This document shows positions 10,670 through 20,069 of a stretch of DNA of 64,000 bases, piece after piece (positions within the stretch are counted from its first letter, which is position 1; each line of letters starts with the position of its first letter). Position numbers and translations under genes: made by a program. This DNA comes from an uncultured Pelagibacteraceae bacterium (lineage in GTDB: Bacteria; Pseudomonadota; Alphaproteobacteria; Pelagibacterales; Pelagibacteraceae), in assembly GCA_902566775.1 (NCBI GenBank), contig CACFKF010000005.1, positions 1 to 64,000 on the forward strand. The letters run 5' to 3'. Below the pieces are notes generated by a model. That model worked only from the letters and a program-made list of their open reading frames with translations, made no database searches and was not told where the DNA came from.

Positions 10670-10714
10670 GATAAAAATTTTATTTATAATAAAAGTAATA
10701 TAATTATTTTTAAA

Positions 10715-11686
10715 ATGAAAGTTTTAGTTATTCAAAATCGGATGGGAATTGGTGATATGGTTATTTTTCTACCCTATATCGAAGCAATATCTAAATATTA
10801 TAGTACACGTGTAAGCTTGCTTGTTAAAGAAAATACCAAATGTTTAGAATATTTATCAAATAATCCTAATATAGATAATATAATTATACTAGATAGAGAT
10901 GATAAAAAAAAAATTGGCAAACATTACGGACTTAAAGGCATATTTAATTTAGCTCTTGAAATAAAAAAACATAATTTTGATAAAATTTTTATCTTCAATT
11001 CATCATTTAGGTACAAAGTTGTTGCTAAATTAGCCAAAATAAAAAATGTTTATCAATACAAATTGTTCAGTAAAAAAAATCAAAATATAATTGAAACTGC
11101 TAAAACTTTTTTAAAAAAAAGTCTTAATGTTGAAGTTGATAGCAATCCGACAATATCATTAAATTCCGAGATAGTTAAAAATGCAAAAAAAAAATTTGAA
11201 ATATTAGATGATGAAATAAATATAGTTTTAGGAGTTGGTGGATCTGGTCCCACTAAAAGAGTTGCTCCAGAAAAATTTATTCAATTAATGAAACTTTGTT
11301 CTAATAAATTTAAATGTAAATTTTTTATAGCAGCAGGTTCAAACGAAAAGGAAGAAAAAATAGTTAACACAATATTGAACTCTGAACATAAAGATAAATG
11401 CATAACGCTTAATAAATTAAGAATTTCTGAAACTCTACCAATAATTAAAAATTGCAATATTTCTATTTGCAACGATACTAGTTTTAGTCATTTATCTGCT
11501 GCACTAGGGGTGGAAACTATTGTGCTAATGACAGACACTCCTCTTCTTTACGGCAGCTACAGCCCTAGAATGCATCCAATTTTACCAGACGGAGAAAAAA
11601 TTGTAACTCATGACACTCTAGGAAAAGATAAAATTAATCCTGAAAAAATTTTTAATAAAGTAAAAAACATCTTAAACTTAAATTAA
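10715..11686 (+). CDS. Glycosyltransferase family 9 (heptosyltransferase-like)
   Basis: VLVIQNRMGIGDMVIFLPYIEAI N-terminus and CNDTSFSHLSAALGVETIVL C-terminus; start at 10715 preferred over 10661. Confidence 0.8.
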   Translation: MKVLVIQNRMGIGDMVIFLPYIEAISKYYSTRVSLLVKENTKCLEYLSNNPNIDNIIILDRDDKKKIGKHYGLKGIFNLALEIKKHNFDKIFIFNSSFRYKVVAKLAKIKNVYQYKLFSKKNQNIIETAKTFLKKSLNVEVDSNPTISLNSEIVKNAKKKFEILDDEINIVLGVGGSGPTKRVAPEKFIQLMKLCSNKFKCKFFIAAGSNEKEEKIVNTILNSEHKDKCITLNKLRISETLPIIKNCNISICNDTSFSHLSAALGVETIVLMTDTPLLYGSYSPRMHPILPDGEKIVTHDTLGKDKINPEKIFNKVKNILNLN

Positions 11687-12187
11687 ATTTTTTAAAACTA
11701 CCTCTTTGGCTTCATTAACAATTGCAGCAAGCCTTGAGAGTTCGGGACTTATATCCGGATGTATTTTTTTCATTATTTTTTTATAAGAATTTAAAACTTC
11801 ATTTTTAGTATATTTTTTGTTTGGGTCTAAATTTAAAATTCTATATGCTTCTTCAACCGAAATGCTTTGCTTGTTAAAATTTTGATTTATATTATTAAAG
11901 TTAAATCTTCCAGAATTTTTTAACACTCTTAATAAATTCCAAATTCTCAGGAGTTGAAATAAGGATAATCCTGCTTTTGTTTTTATTAATGGCAATATCA
12001 TTAAAACAAATGGAAGAGAAAATATAAATCTTCCGGCATATACCATTGTAAGAGCTAAAATTGCAGCTAAAATTATGGTAGTAGATCTAACAATTTTAGA
12101 AATTTTTTTACTTGATGTTTTGGCAAACCAATTAAGTAAGAAATAAATTAGGACAAAAATAATAAGTGTAACAAAAAAAATATTCAT
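11678..12187 (-). CDS. Membrane-anchored J-domain protein
   Basis: N-terminal TM segments; EEAYRILNLDPNKKYTKNEVLNSYKKIMKKIHPDISPE J domain. Confidence 0.8.
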   Translation of the reverse strand: MNIFFVTLIIFVLIYFLLNWFAKTSSKKISKIVRSTTIILAAILALTMVYAGRFIFSLPFVLMILPLIKTKAGLSLFQLLRIWNLLRVLKNSGRFNFNNINQNFNKQSISVEEAYRILNLDPNKKYTKNEVLNSYKKIMKKIHPDISPELSRLAAIVNEAKEVVLKNLI

Positions 12188-12205
12188 GTATTAGATTATA
12201 TTCAT

Positions 12206-14281
12206 ATGAAAACACCAAAACTAGAAAAAAAACCGGAGATAAAATCATGTCATGACAAAAAGTGGCAGGATAATTATAGCTGGATACACCAAAAAAATAT
12301 CCTTGAAGTGCTAAGAGATAGTTCAAAACTTCTACCTGAAGTAAAAAAATACTTAGAAGAAGAAAACGCTTTTACAGAATATAATTTAAAAGACACAAAA
12401 GAATTGCAAAAAAAACTTTTTAAAGAAATTAAAGGAAGAATTAAGCTTGATGATGAATCGCTACCTTTTAAAGACTATGATTATGAATATTGGATAAAAA
12501 CAACTACTAAAGGAAATTACACCATTAAACTAAGAAAAAAAATTGGTTCAAATAAAATAGAAGAAATATGGAATGGTGATAAAGAAAAAGAAAAGTTAAA
12601 TACAGAATATTTTGGTGTTGGCGATTTAGAAGTAAGCTGGAATGACAAATATTTAGGCTACTCACTGGATTTAAAGGGATCTGAATATTATACTATTTAT
12701 GTAAGAGATATTGAGTCAGGAAAGTTGGTAACTGAGAAGATTGAAGAAACAAGTGGTGGAATTACTTTTAGCTTGGATAACAAATTTATTTTTTATTCAA
12801 AATTAGATGAACATCATAGACCAAGAAAAATATTTAGACATAAGATAGGTAGTTCTGTTAAAGAAGATGTTTTAATTTTTGAGGAAAAAAGTGAAGCTTT
12901 TACTGTTGGTATTGGTTTAAGTTCTGATGAAAAATATTATTTTATAGTAAGCTCAGACCATAATACTTCTGAACAATATTATTTTTCAGTAAATGAAGAA
13001 AGCCCTAAGCCAAAATTAATTAAAAAAAGAAAAAAAGGCATACTTTATTCTGTAAGTTCCTGGAATGGTTGTTTTTATAATCATACAAATGAAGATGCTG
13101 AAGATTTTAAAATTGAAAAATGCGAAGATTTATCTAATCAAGAGTGGAAAACTTATATTGCTGCTAAAGATGAAGTTTTAATAGGCGGGTTAGTTTTTTT
13201 AAATAATTGGATAATTAGATCTGAAACTTCCAACGCACTTGGAAAAATATTTGCAAAAAATTTAAAAACCAATGTAGAAGAAGAAATTATATTTGCTGAT
13301 GAAAAAGTAATTGTTCCTGGAATTTCTTTAATTCAAAGAGAAAGAAGTACCGATCAATTGTACCTAAGTTATTCATCTCCAAAAACCCAATCTAGAACTT
13401 ATTTGTATAATTTAAAAAACAAGGAAAAAAAACTTGTTAAAGAACAAGAAATACCCTCAGGACATAATTCTGAGGATTATATTGTAGAAAGGTTAGAATG
13501 TAAGTCACATGATGGAAGACTAGTGCCAATAACGATTACTAGGCATAAAAAAACTAAAATTGATGGATCGGCAAATTTATTACTATATGGCTACGGTTCT
13601 TATGGAAGTTCTATGAGTCCTAGTTTTTCATCTACTAGATTAAGTTTGATTAATAGAGATATAATTTGGGTAACAGCTCACATAAGAGGTGGATTGGAAA
13701 GGGGCATGAAATGGTGGAAAGAAGGAAAATTATTAAACAAAAAAAACACTTTTGAAGATTATATTGCAGTTGCAAAATTTTTAATTGAAAAAAAATATAC
13801 GTCAGAAAAAAAAATCATCGGGATGGGTGGTTCTGCGGGGGGACTACTTATGGGGGGGGTTGCAAACCAAGCTCCAGAATTATTTTTAGGAATTATTATG
13901 GCAGTTCCATTTGTAGATTCATTAACCACTAATCTAGATCATTCATTGCCGCTCACTGTTGGAGAATTTGATGAGTTTGGAAATGCTAAAGAAAACAAAG
14001 AACATTTTGAATATATTCTTTCTTATGCTCCTTATAATAATATTAAAAAAATGGATTATCCTCACATTTTTATTACAACCAGTTTAAGTGATAATCGTGT
14101 TTTATTCGACGAACCTGCAAAATTTACTGCAAAATTAAGAGAGCACAAAACAGATAATAATCTTCTACTTTTAAAAACAGAAATGAATGCCGGCCATGGT
14201 GGGAAATCTGGAAGAGATGGTGCTATTGAAGAGATAGCTATTGATTATGCTTTTGCGCTCAAAATTTGCAAAAAAAATTAG
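12206..14281 (+). CDS. ptrB: Oligopeptidase B (S9 prolyl oligopeptidase family)
   Basis: LLLYGYGSYGSSMSPSFSSTRLSLINRDIIWVTAHIRGG and GGSAGGLLMG catalytic motif. Confidence 0.92.
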   Translation: MKTPKLEKKPEIKSCHDKKWQDNYSWIHQKNILEVLRDSSKLLPEVKKYLEEENAFTEYNLKDTKELQKKLFKEIKGRIKLDDESLPFKDYDYEYWIKTTTKGNYTIKLRKKIGSNKIEEIWNGDKEKEKLNTEYFGVGDLEVSWNDKYLGYSLDLKGSEYYTIYVRDIESGKLVTEKIEETSGGITFSLDNKFIFYSKLDEHHRPRKIFRHKIGSSVKEDVLIFEEKSEAFTVGIGLSSDEKYYFIVSSDHNTSEQYYFSVNEESPKPKLIKKRKKGILYSVSSWNGCFYNHTNEDAEDFKIEKCEDLSNQEWKTYIAAKDEVLIGGLVFLNNWIIRSETSNALGKIFAKNLKTNVEEEIIFADEKVIVPGISLIQRERSTDQLYLSYSSPKTQSRTYLYNLKNKEKKLVKEQEIPSGHNSEDYIVERLECKSHDGRLVPITITRHKKTKIDGSANLLLYGYGSYGSSMSPSFSSTRLSLINRDIIWVTAHIRGGLERGMKWWKEGKLLNKKNTFEDYIAVAKFLIEKKYTSEKKIIGMGGSAGGLLMGGVANQAPELFLGIIMAVPFVDSLTTNLDHSLPLTVGEFDEFGNAKENKEHFEYILSYAPYNNIKKMDYPHIFITTSLSDNRVLFDEPAKFTAKLREHKTDNNLLLLKTEMNAGHGGKSGRDGAIEEIAIDYAFALKICKKN

Positions 14282-14290
14282 TTCATTATA

Positions 14291-14318
14291 TTGAAATTGT
14301 AATTTTTACTCCCATATA
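14291..14318 (+). promoter_or_regulatory. Sigma-32 (RpoH)-like heat-shock promoter
   Basis: TTGAA-N15-CCCATATA upstream of hsp20; matches the TTGAA/CCCCATNTA consensus and spacing. Confidence 0.7.
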
Positions 14319-14379
14319 AGTTTTAAAGTCGCCTAATGGGACTTTTAAAAAATAACCTTGCTAAAAAAGGAGGATATAT

Positions 14380-14826
14380 ATGACAAGTAAGGATCTATCT
14401 ATATTCAACTCACTAAGACCTTTTTCTATTGGTTTTGACGATATGTTTGACCAATTCGAAAGCATGTTGGGCAATGGAAGTTTAAGTATGCAATCAAACT
14501 ATCCGCCATACAACATAAGAAAAACTGGGAAGGACAAATACTCGATTGAAGTTGCTCTTGCTGGTTTTAATAAGAAAGATGTTGAAGTTGAGTTTGAAGA
14601 CAATTTATTAACAGTTAGAACTAAACAGGTTAATAAATCTGAAAGTAAAAATGAAGATGGTGAAATTCTTCATAAGGGTATTTCTCAAAGGCAATTTGCA
14701 AGATCATTTACAATTGCAGATGATGTAAAAGTAGGTATCGCAGAACTAAAAGATGGCCTTTTGACAATAGCTTGCGAAAGAATTGTGCCAGAATATAAGA
14801 AGAAAAAACTTATTGAAATTAAATAA
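14380..14826 (+). CDS. Small heat shock protein Hsp20/IbpA
   Basis: YPPYNIRKTGKDKYSIEVALAGFNKKDVEVEFEDNLLTV and GISQRQFARSFTIADDV; strong AGGAGG SD. Confidence 0.95.
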   Translation: MTSKDLSIFNSLRPFSIGFDDMFDQFESMLGNGSLSMQSNYPPYNIRKTGKDKYSIEVALAGFNKKDVEVEFEDNLLTVRTKQVNKSESKNEDGEILHKGISQRQFARSFTIADDVKVGIAELKDGLLTIACERIVPEYKKKKLIEIK

Positions 14827-14837
14827 GTGCTAAACTT

Positions 14838-14865
14838 ACTTGTGGGGACCTAAATCCCCACAAGT
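14838..14865. terminator. Hairpin terminator between convergent hsp20 and permease genes
   Basis: ACTTGTGGGGA cctaaa TCCCCACAAGT, perfect 11-bp stem. Confidence 0.8.
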
Positions 14866-14877
14866 TTCTAATTCGTA

Positions 14878-16194
14878 TTATTTTTTTGGTAATGTTGCGT
14901 TTAAAATAAATGCTAATAATCCAGCAGGTATTAAACCAGTAGTTAACAACAATCTTAATTTAATTCCTAAATCAGGCATGTGAGCAACAAACTCAGGAAA
15001 AGCATATAATCCAATTCCAAAAGAAAGTGATAAAGCTAATATTAAAATATTTCTTTGACTCATTTCTGTTTTTGAAATTAGCTTGATTCCTGCTCCTGCA
15101 ATTAATCCAAACATAATAATCGCTGCTCCGCCAATTACAGAGTCTGGCATTGCTGCAATAATTCCACCTAATTTTGGAAACAAACCTAATAAAATTAAAA
15201 TTATACCAGCAACTGTTCCTACGTGCCTACTAATCACTCCTGTAAAAGCAACAAGACCTGCATTTTGTGAATAAGAAGTGTTTGGCATAGCATTAAAAAT
15301 TGATGCAAAGGCTGTTCCAACTCCATCCGCCATTATACCGCCCGAAAGTTCTTTATCAGTAGCTTCTCTGTTTGCTCCACCCATTGTCGTAGCACTAATA
15401 TCTCCAATAGTTTCAATAGTTGTAACTATGGACATGAACAACATCAGTATTACAGCGCCCCAAACAAAATCAATTCCATATTGCAGTGGCATTGGAAATG
15501 CAAACCAACCTGCAGCTGCTATTTTTGCCCATCTTACTTCTCCTAGTAAGGCTGCTACTATAAACCCTGCTATTATTCCAATTAGTATGGAAGCTGCTGA
15601 GACCATTCCTTTTCCTCTTAAATTAGTTAAGAGCGCAACTATTAAAACTGTACCAGCTATAGTTAAGTGGTGCCAATTTGCAAAAATTTCTGGCTTATTG
15701 TTCATTAACCACACTCCACCACCAGCATACTTAAACCCTACTTTAAGAAGACTGATTCCAATCATTAAAACAACTATTCCTGTCACTAATGGAGGAAACA
15801 TATGTCGAATTGGTTTTAACATTTTACCAATCCATATTTGAAAAATTCCTCCTATAAATGCAGCTGTAAAGATTGCTCCTAAACCAAAGGCTTTAAAAGG
15901 TAGCATTATTGGAATGAAAGCAAAACTTGTACCTTGTATTATTGGAAGTCTTGCACCTATATTTTTATAGCCTACAGTTTGAATTATTGTTGCTACTCCA
16001 GCAGCAAACAAGGCCATTTGAATTAAAAAAATCTTTTCCCCAGTTGTTACTCCAAAAACACCCGCAACAATTAATGGAACGGTAATGTTCCCTGCAAACA
16101 TTGCAAAAACATGTTGAATTCCCAATGGTATTGATTGATTCAACGGTAGTTTCTTGTTAACAGCTCCGGAAGTTTTAGTTTTTTTACGAGCCAT
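14878..16194 (-). CDS. NCS2 family xanthine/uracil permease
   Basis: LPIIQGTSFAFIPIM, GDISATT, PNTSYSQNAGLVAFTGVISR motifs. Confidence 0.9.
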   Translation of the reverse strand: MARKKTKTSGAVNKKLPLNQSIPLGIQHVFAMFAGNITVPLIVAGVFGVTTGEKIFLIQMALFAAGVATIIQTVGYKNIGARLPIIQGTSFAFIPIMLPFKAFGLGAIFTAAFIGGIFQIWIGKMLKPIRHMFPPLVTGIVVLMIGISLLKVGFKYAGGGVWLMNNKPEIFANWHHLTIAGTVLIVALLTNLRGKGMVSAASILIGIIAGFIVAALLGEVRWAKIAAAGWFAFPMPLQYGIDFVWGAVILMLFMSIVTTIETIGDISATTMGGANREATDKELSGGIMADGVGTAFASIFNAMPNTSYSQNAGLVAFTGVISRHVGTVAGIILILLGLFPKLGGIIAAMPDSVIGGAAIIMFGLIAGAGIKLISKTEMSQRNILILALSLSFGIGLYAFPEFVAHMPDLGIKLRLLLTTGLIPAGLLAFILNATLPKK

Positions 16195-16312
16195 TTACCC
16201 TCCTATTTAAAATTATTTAAATAAGCCTATTTGAAATTTTTTTTAATTAAAAGGATAAAATCAAAAAATTTGACAAAAACATGCAAAAAAACCTATAAAT
16301 AATCAATTATTA

Positions 16313-16615
16313 TTAAAAGCACCCTTTGCTATTAAAACCAATAACCATATCAAACTCATTTATTTCAAATTGTCTTTCACAAAGAATTCCATATTTTTTG
16401 TTTTTATAAACTAAGATTCTAGAGCCCTTTTCATTCTTACTTTCTTCAGTAGGATTTCCCATGACTATCTTTAATTCTGATTCTGGTTGACCAATAAACT
16501 TACTTAATTTTTTATTTTCCTTTTCAACTGCTTCATTCGATTTTTTTTTTACAGTTTCGCATGCTGAAATAAAAACTAGTAAAAAAATTAATTTAGCTAA
16601 CAATAAATTTTTCAT
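16313..16615 (-). CDS. Small lipoprotein
   Basis: N-terminal signal with lipobox-like SACE; SmpA/OmlA-like ESELKIVMGNPTEE pattern. Confidence 0.5.
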   Translation of the reverse strand: MKNLLLAKLIFLLVFISACETVKKKSNEAVEKENKKLSKFIGQPESELKIVMGNPTEESKNEKGSRILVYKNKKYGILCERQFEINEFDMVIGFNSKGCF

Positions 16616-16794
16616 TTTATTTAGGTTATTTTAACATTTAATAGTTACTATAAACTATTCTAATTATAGGTAATAAATTAACCTAAAAGTTGTATTAAAT
16701 TGGCAAATCAAGGAATAACTCTGTTTTTTTTCGAAATAAATGAAGATTTTAATTATCGAATGAAATAAATTGCAACTAATTAACAAACTTAAAC

Positions 16795-18096
16795 TTGGAG
16801 GTCAAAATGATGGATAAATATTTTGATTATAGAAAACATAAAACGGATTTTAAAACAGAGGTTATGGCTGGAGTAAGTACATTTCTTACAATGGCATATA
16901 TTATGTTCTTAAATCCAGTCATACTTGCCGACGGTGGGTTTGACTTTGGCGGAGTTTTCACAGCAACTGCTCTTGCAACTGCATTAGCATGTTTTATTTG
17001 TGCGTTTTACGCTAAAACTTGGCCAGTAGGCTTAGCACCAGGAATGGGAATAAATGCATTTATTGCTTATGGTGTTTGTTTAGGTATGAACTATACACCA
17101 GCCGAAGCACTTGGCGCTGTATTAGTTGCCGGAGTAGTGTTCTTAATAGTTTCATTAACACCGATTAGAGCTTGGCTAATAAACTCTATTCCAAAAAGTT
17201 TAAAACTTGGAATTGGAGCAGGTATTGGTCTTTTCTTAGCTATCATTGGTTTTGAAATTATGGGATTAACTGCAGATAACCCAGTAACACTTGTTCAACT
17301 TGGTGATGTCTCTAATCCACTTCTTCTTTTAGGAGCTGGAGCATTTGTTTCAATGATCGTAATGGAAAAAATGAAAATTAAAGGAAATATAATTATTGGA
17401 ATTTTAGCTTTTAGTATAATAGCTTGGATTACAGGCTTGGGCCAATTCAATGGTGTTTATTCTGCTCCGCCACCAATGACTCACTTAATGACTTTTGATT
17501 TAGGTGCTGCTCTAAGCGCATCAATGGTTACGGTTGTTTTTACTCTTTTCTTCATAGACTTTTTTGATACTGCTGGAACGCTAACTAGTGTTGCAAACGT
17601 AGCTGGAAAAGTTGGAAGTGATGGTAAAATAAAAGACATTGATAAAGCGATGTTGTCAGACAGTGTGTCTACTGTTGCTGGTTCTATCATGGGTACTTCA
17701 ACGGTAACAACATATGTTGAGTCGGCCGCTGGTGTAAAAGCTGGAGGAAGAACTGGAATGACTTCACTTACAATTGGAGTTTTGTTCTTAGCATGTTTAT
17801 TCTTCAGTCCACTTGCAACATCACTTCCTAAAGAAATTGATGGTGCAGCATTAATTTATATTGCAACTCTATTTGTTCGAAATATAACAGATATTGAGTG
17901 GGAAGACGCTGCTGAAGCGGGCCCTGCTGTACTTGCAATGATTGCAATGCCATTCACTTATTCTATATCTCATGGAATAGCTTTGGCATTCATTTCTTAT
18001 GCAGCCATTAAGATATGTACTGGAAAAATCGATTCTACTAGCCCAGCAATTTGGGTTATAGCAATACTAAGTGTTGTCAGTTTTGCAGTAGCATAA
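16795..18096 (+). CDS. NCS2 AzgA-like purine permease (guanine/hypoxanthine type)
   Basis: TEVMAGVSTFLTMAYIMFLNPVIL, APGMGINAFIAYG, DFFDTAGTLTSVA motifs; SD GGAGG. Confidence 0.9.
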   Translation: MEVKMMDKYFDYRKHKTDFKTEVMAGVSTFLTMAYIMFLNPVILADGGFDFGGVFTATALATALACFICAFYAKTWPVGLAPGMGINAFIAYGVCLGMNYTPAEALGAVLVAGVVFLIVSLTPIRAWLINSIPKSLKLGIGAGIGLFLAIIGFEIMGLTADNPVTLVQLGDVSNPLLLLGAGAFVSMIVMEKMKIKGNIIIGILAFSIIAWITGLGQFNGVYSAPPPMTHLMTFDLGAALSASMVTVVFTLFFIDFFDTAGTLTSVANVAGKVGSDGKIKDIDKAMLSDSVSTVAGSIMGTSTVTTYVESAAGVKAGGRTGMTSLTIGVLFLACLFFSPLATSLPKEIDGAALIYIATLFVRNITDIEWEDAAEAGPAVLAMIAMPFTYSISHGIALAFISYAAIKICTGKIDSTSPAIWVIAILSVVSFAVA

Positions 18097-18119
18097 ACAT
18101 TTAAAAATACTTTTAAATT

Positions 18120-18145
18120 GGGCGGTCTTCGGATCGCCCTTTTTA
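18120..18145 (+). terminator. Rho-independent terminator with UUCG loop
   Basis: GGGCGGTC TTCG GATCGCCC followed by TTTTT. Confidence 0.85.
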
Positions 18146-18667
18146 TTTACGGTGTTTTTTTTTTATATCTTCAATTCTTATTTCTTCGTAAACTTCAAAT
18201 GGTTGAACTATCCAAGGATTAGCTTCCAATTTTACTGCACAAAAATCAGGCTGAAAAGTTGATTTTTTCTTTTTCCAAAGTGTAGCAGTTTTAATATCTT
18301 CAATTTTTCCCTTAATTGGTTCATAAGCCCTTAGCCAGTCTACACTTTTGTTAAAAGTAATTCCTGTATCAGATAAATCATCACAAAGTAAAATTTTACC
18401 ACCCATGTTTGGAGCTATTGAACTCATTTCTCTAGAAAATACTATGTCGCCTTGTTCATCCTCTACTCCTTTGCCACTATAAGACTCAACGGCAAGGTAA
18501 GCACATTTCAATTTAAATACTCTACTTAAAACATCTATCATTGGTGCGCCTCCTCGCATAATGCCAATTAAAATTGATGGCTTGTATCCACTTTCGTCTA
18601 TTTGAATTGCAAGCTTTTCTACAGTTTCATGATATTGATCCCAGCTTACAATTAATTTTTCTGACAT
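18143..18667 (-). CDS. Xanthine-guanine phosphoribosyltransferase-like protein
   Basis: PRTase motif KILLCDDLSDTGITF and GIMRGGAPMIDVLS. Confidence 0.8.
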   Translation of the reverse strand: MSEKLIVSWDQYHETVEKLAIQIDESGYKPSILIGIMRGGAPMIDVLSRVFKLKCAYLAVESYSGKGVEDEQGDIVFSREMSSIAPNMGGKILLCDDLSDTGITFNKSVDWLRAYEPIKGKIEDIKTATLWKKKKSTFQPDFCAVKLEANPWIVQPFEVYEEIRIEDIKKKHRK

Positions 18668-18683
18668 ATCTCTCTATATAATA

Positions 18684-19595
18684 TTAATTCTTAAAAATTA
18701 ATATTAAAACTGCAAGTAAAATTAAAAGTACAATTGATGTTATTAAAATATACAACCTGTGAATGTTTCTGCCTCTTAAGTTGAAATAATGTCTGACTAA
18801 GACAGAGATTACTGCAATAGCAATTAAAATTAACCAATTATATTTATGATAAACTATAAAGCTGTAGTGACCTGATAGCATTATAAACAAAACTAAAAAA
18901 GTTGAATAATTATTGTGTATGGATCTTTGTTTGGCGGCTAAAGACAAGCTAATGTCAAATTTTTCATTTTTTCTACTGCTATTTATAATATTCATTTGGT
19001 TTGGAATAATTACTGTAAATACATTACCAAACATATTTGTTCCAATAATTAAACCAACACTTAAAAATGCAAATTTTGGTCCAAATAATTTTGTTAAACC
19101 AAATGAAATTAGAACTAATAATATTAGAATTATTGAAATAAATAAAAAATTATTCTTTATCAAATTAGATCTACATAATAGATCATATATAAACCAAGAA
19201 ACTATAATTGAAGATAGTGATATAAGAATTGCATTAAAAGATGAAATTTCTAAAACTCTTTTATCTACCATTAATATGCCGGAGTTATAATAATAAACTA
19301 CTGCTAATAACAAAATTCCAGTAACAAAGGTTAGATAACTTTGCCATTTAAATATTACTAGTCTGTTCAGATATTCTAATGGGGGAGATTTTTTTAATCT
19401 TGTTAATTTGTAATAAAATCCAGAATGCATCAAATATCCTTCCCCATCAATATCATCGCTCGAAATATTTTTGTTTAATTTGTTATCTAAATAATTGAAT
19501 AAAAAACTATTTCCTACCCAAAGAATTGCAAATAATACATGTCCCCACCTCAAGACAAGTTCTAACCATTTTAATGTATAAGGTAAATATTCCAT
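18684..19595 (-). CDS. puuD: Urate hydroxylase/oxidase PuuD, membrane domain only
   Basis: LKWLELVLRWGHVLFAILWVGNSFLFNYLDN plus TM helices as in PuuD; no CxxCH and ORF stops after the last TM. Confidence 0.82.
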   Translation of the reverse strand: MEYLPYTLKWLELVLRWGHVLFAILWVGNSFLFNYLDNKLNKNISSDDIDGEGYLMHSGFYYKLTRLKKSPPLEYLNRLVIFKWQSYLTFVTGILLLAVVYYYNSGILMVDKRVLEISSFNAILISLSSIIVSWFIYDLLCRSNLIKNNFLFISIILILLVLISFGLTKLFGPKFAFLSVGLIIGTNMFGNVFTVIIPNQMNIINSSRKNEKFDISLSLAAKQRSIHNNYSTFLVLFIMLSGHYSFIVYHKYNWLILIAIAVISVLVRHYFNLRGRNIHRLYILITSIVLLILLAVLILIFKN

Positions 19596-19598
19596 AGA

Positions 19599-20069
19599 TT
19601 AATATTCTACCTTATCAGTTTTTTTATCCCAAATATCAAAAGCTTTTAAAGCTTCTTCTCTCAACATTTGTTTTATTGGAATTCTTCTATCTTCGATTTT
19701 TTTAGAAAATTCAGAATAAATCATTGAGTCGTCAAAATTTATTTTTTTCGCATCATCCCTAGTATTTGCATAATAAATATTATCGATATGTGACCAATAT
19801 ATTGCAGATAAACACATTGGACATGGTTCACAACTTGCATATATATCGCAGCCTGAAAGGTTAAACGTATTTAGTTTTTTGCAGGCATCTCTTATAGCAA
19901 CGATTTCTGCATGGGCGGTTGGATCATTTGAAAAAGTAACTTTATTAGAACCTTCTGCAACAATCATATTATCCTTAACAACTACACAACCGAAAGGTCC
20001 TCCAATTCCGCTCGCACTTTTTATAGAAAGCTCAATTGCTCTTAACATAAATTTATTTTTTGATTCCAT
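19599..20069 (-). CDS. guaD: Guanine deaminase (cytidine deaminase fold)
   Basis: DPTAHAEIVAIRDACKKL, CEPCPMCLSAIYW zinc motifs. Confidence 0.88.
   Translation of the reverse strand: MESKNKFMLRAIELSIKSASGIGGPFGCVVVKDNMIVAEGSNKVTFSNDPTAHAEIVAIRDACKKLNTFNLSGCDIYASCEPCPMCLSAIYWSHIDNIYYANTRDDAKKINFDDSMIYSEFSKKIEDRRIPIKQMLREEALKAFDIWDKKTDKVEY

Noticed and set aside
15278-15841. 187-aa ORF antisense to the NCS2 permease
   Set aside because: Mirror of a strongly coding hydrophobic gene; Pro/Ile-rich translation with no recognisable motif.
16616-16794. Purine riboswitch upstream of the AzgA-like permease
   Set aside because: No match to the conserved P1-P2-P3 junction or loop sequences; only simple inverted repeats are present.
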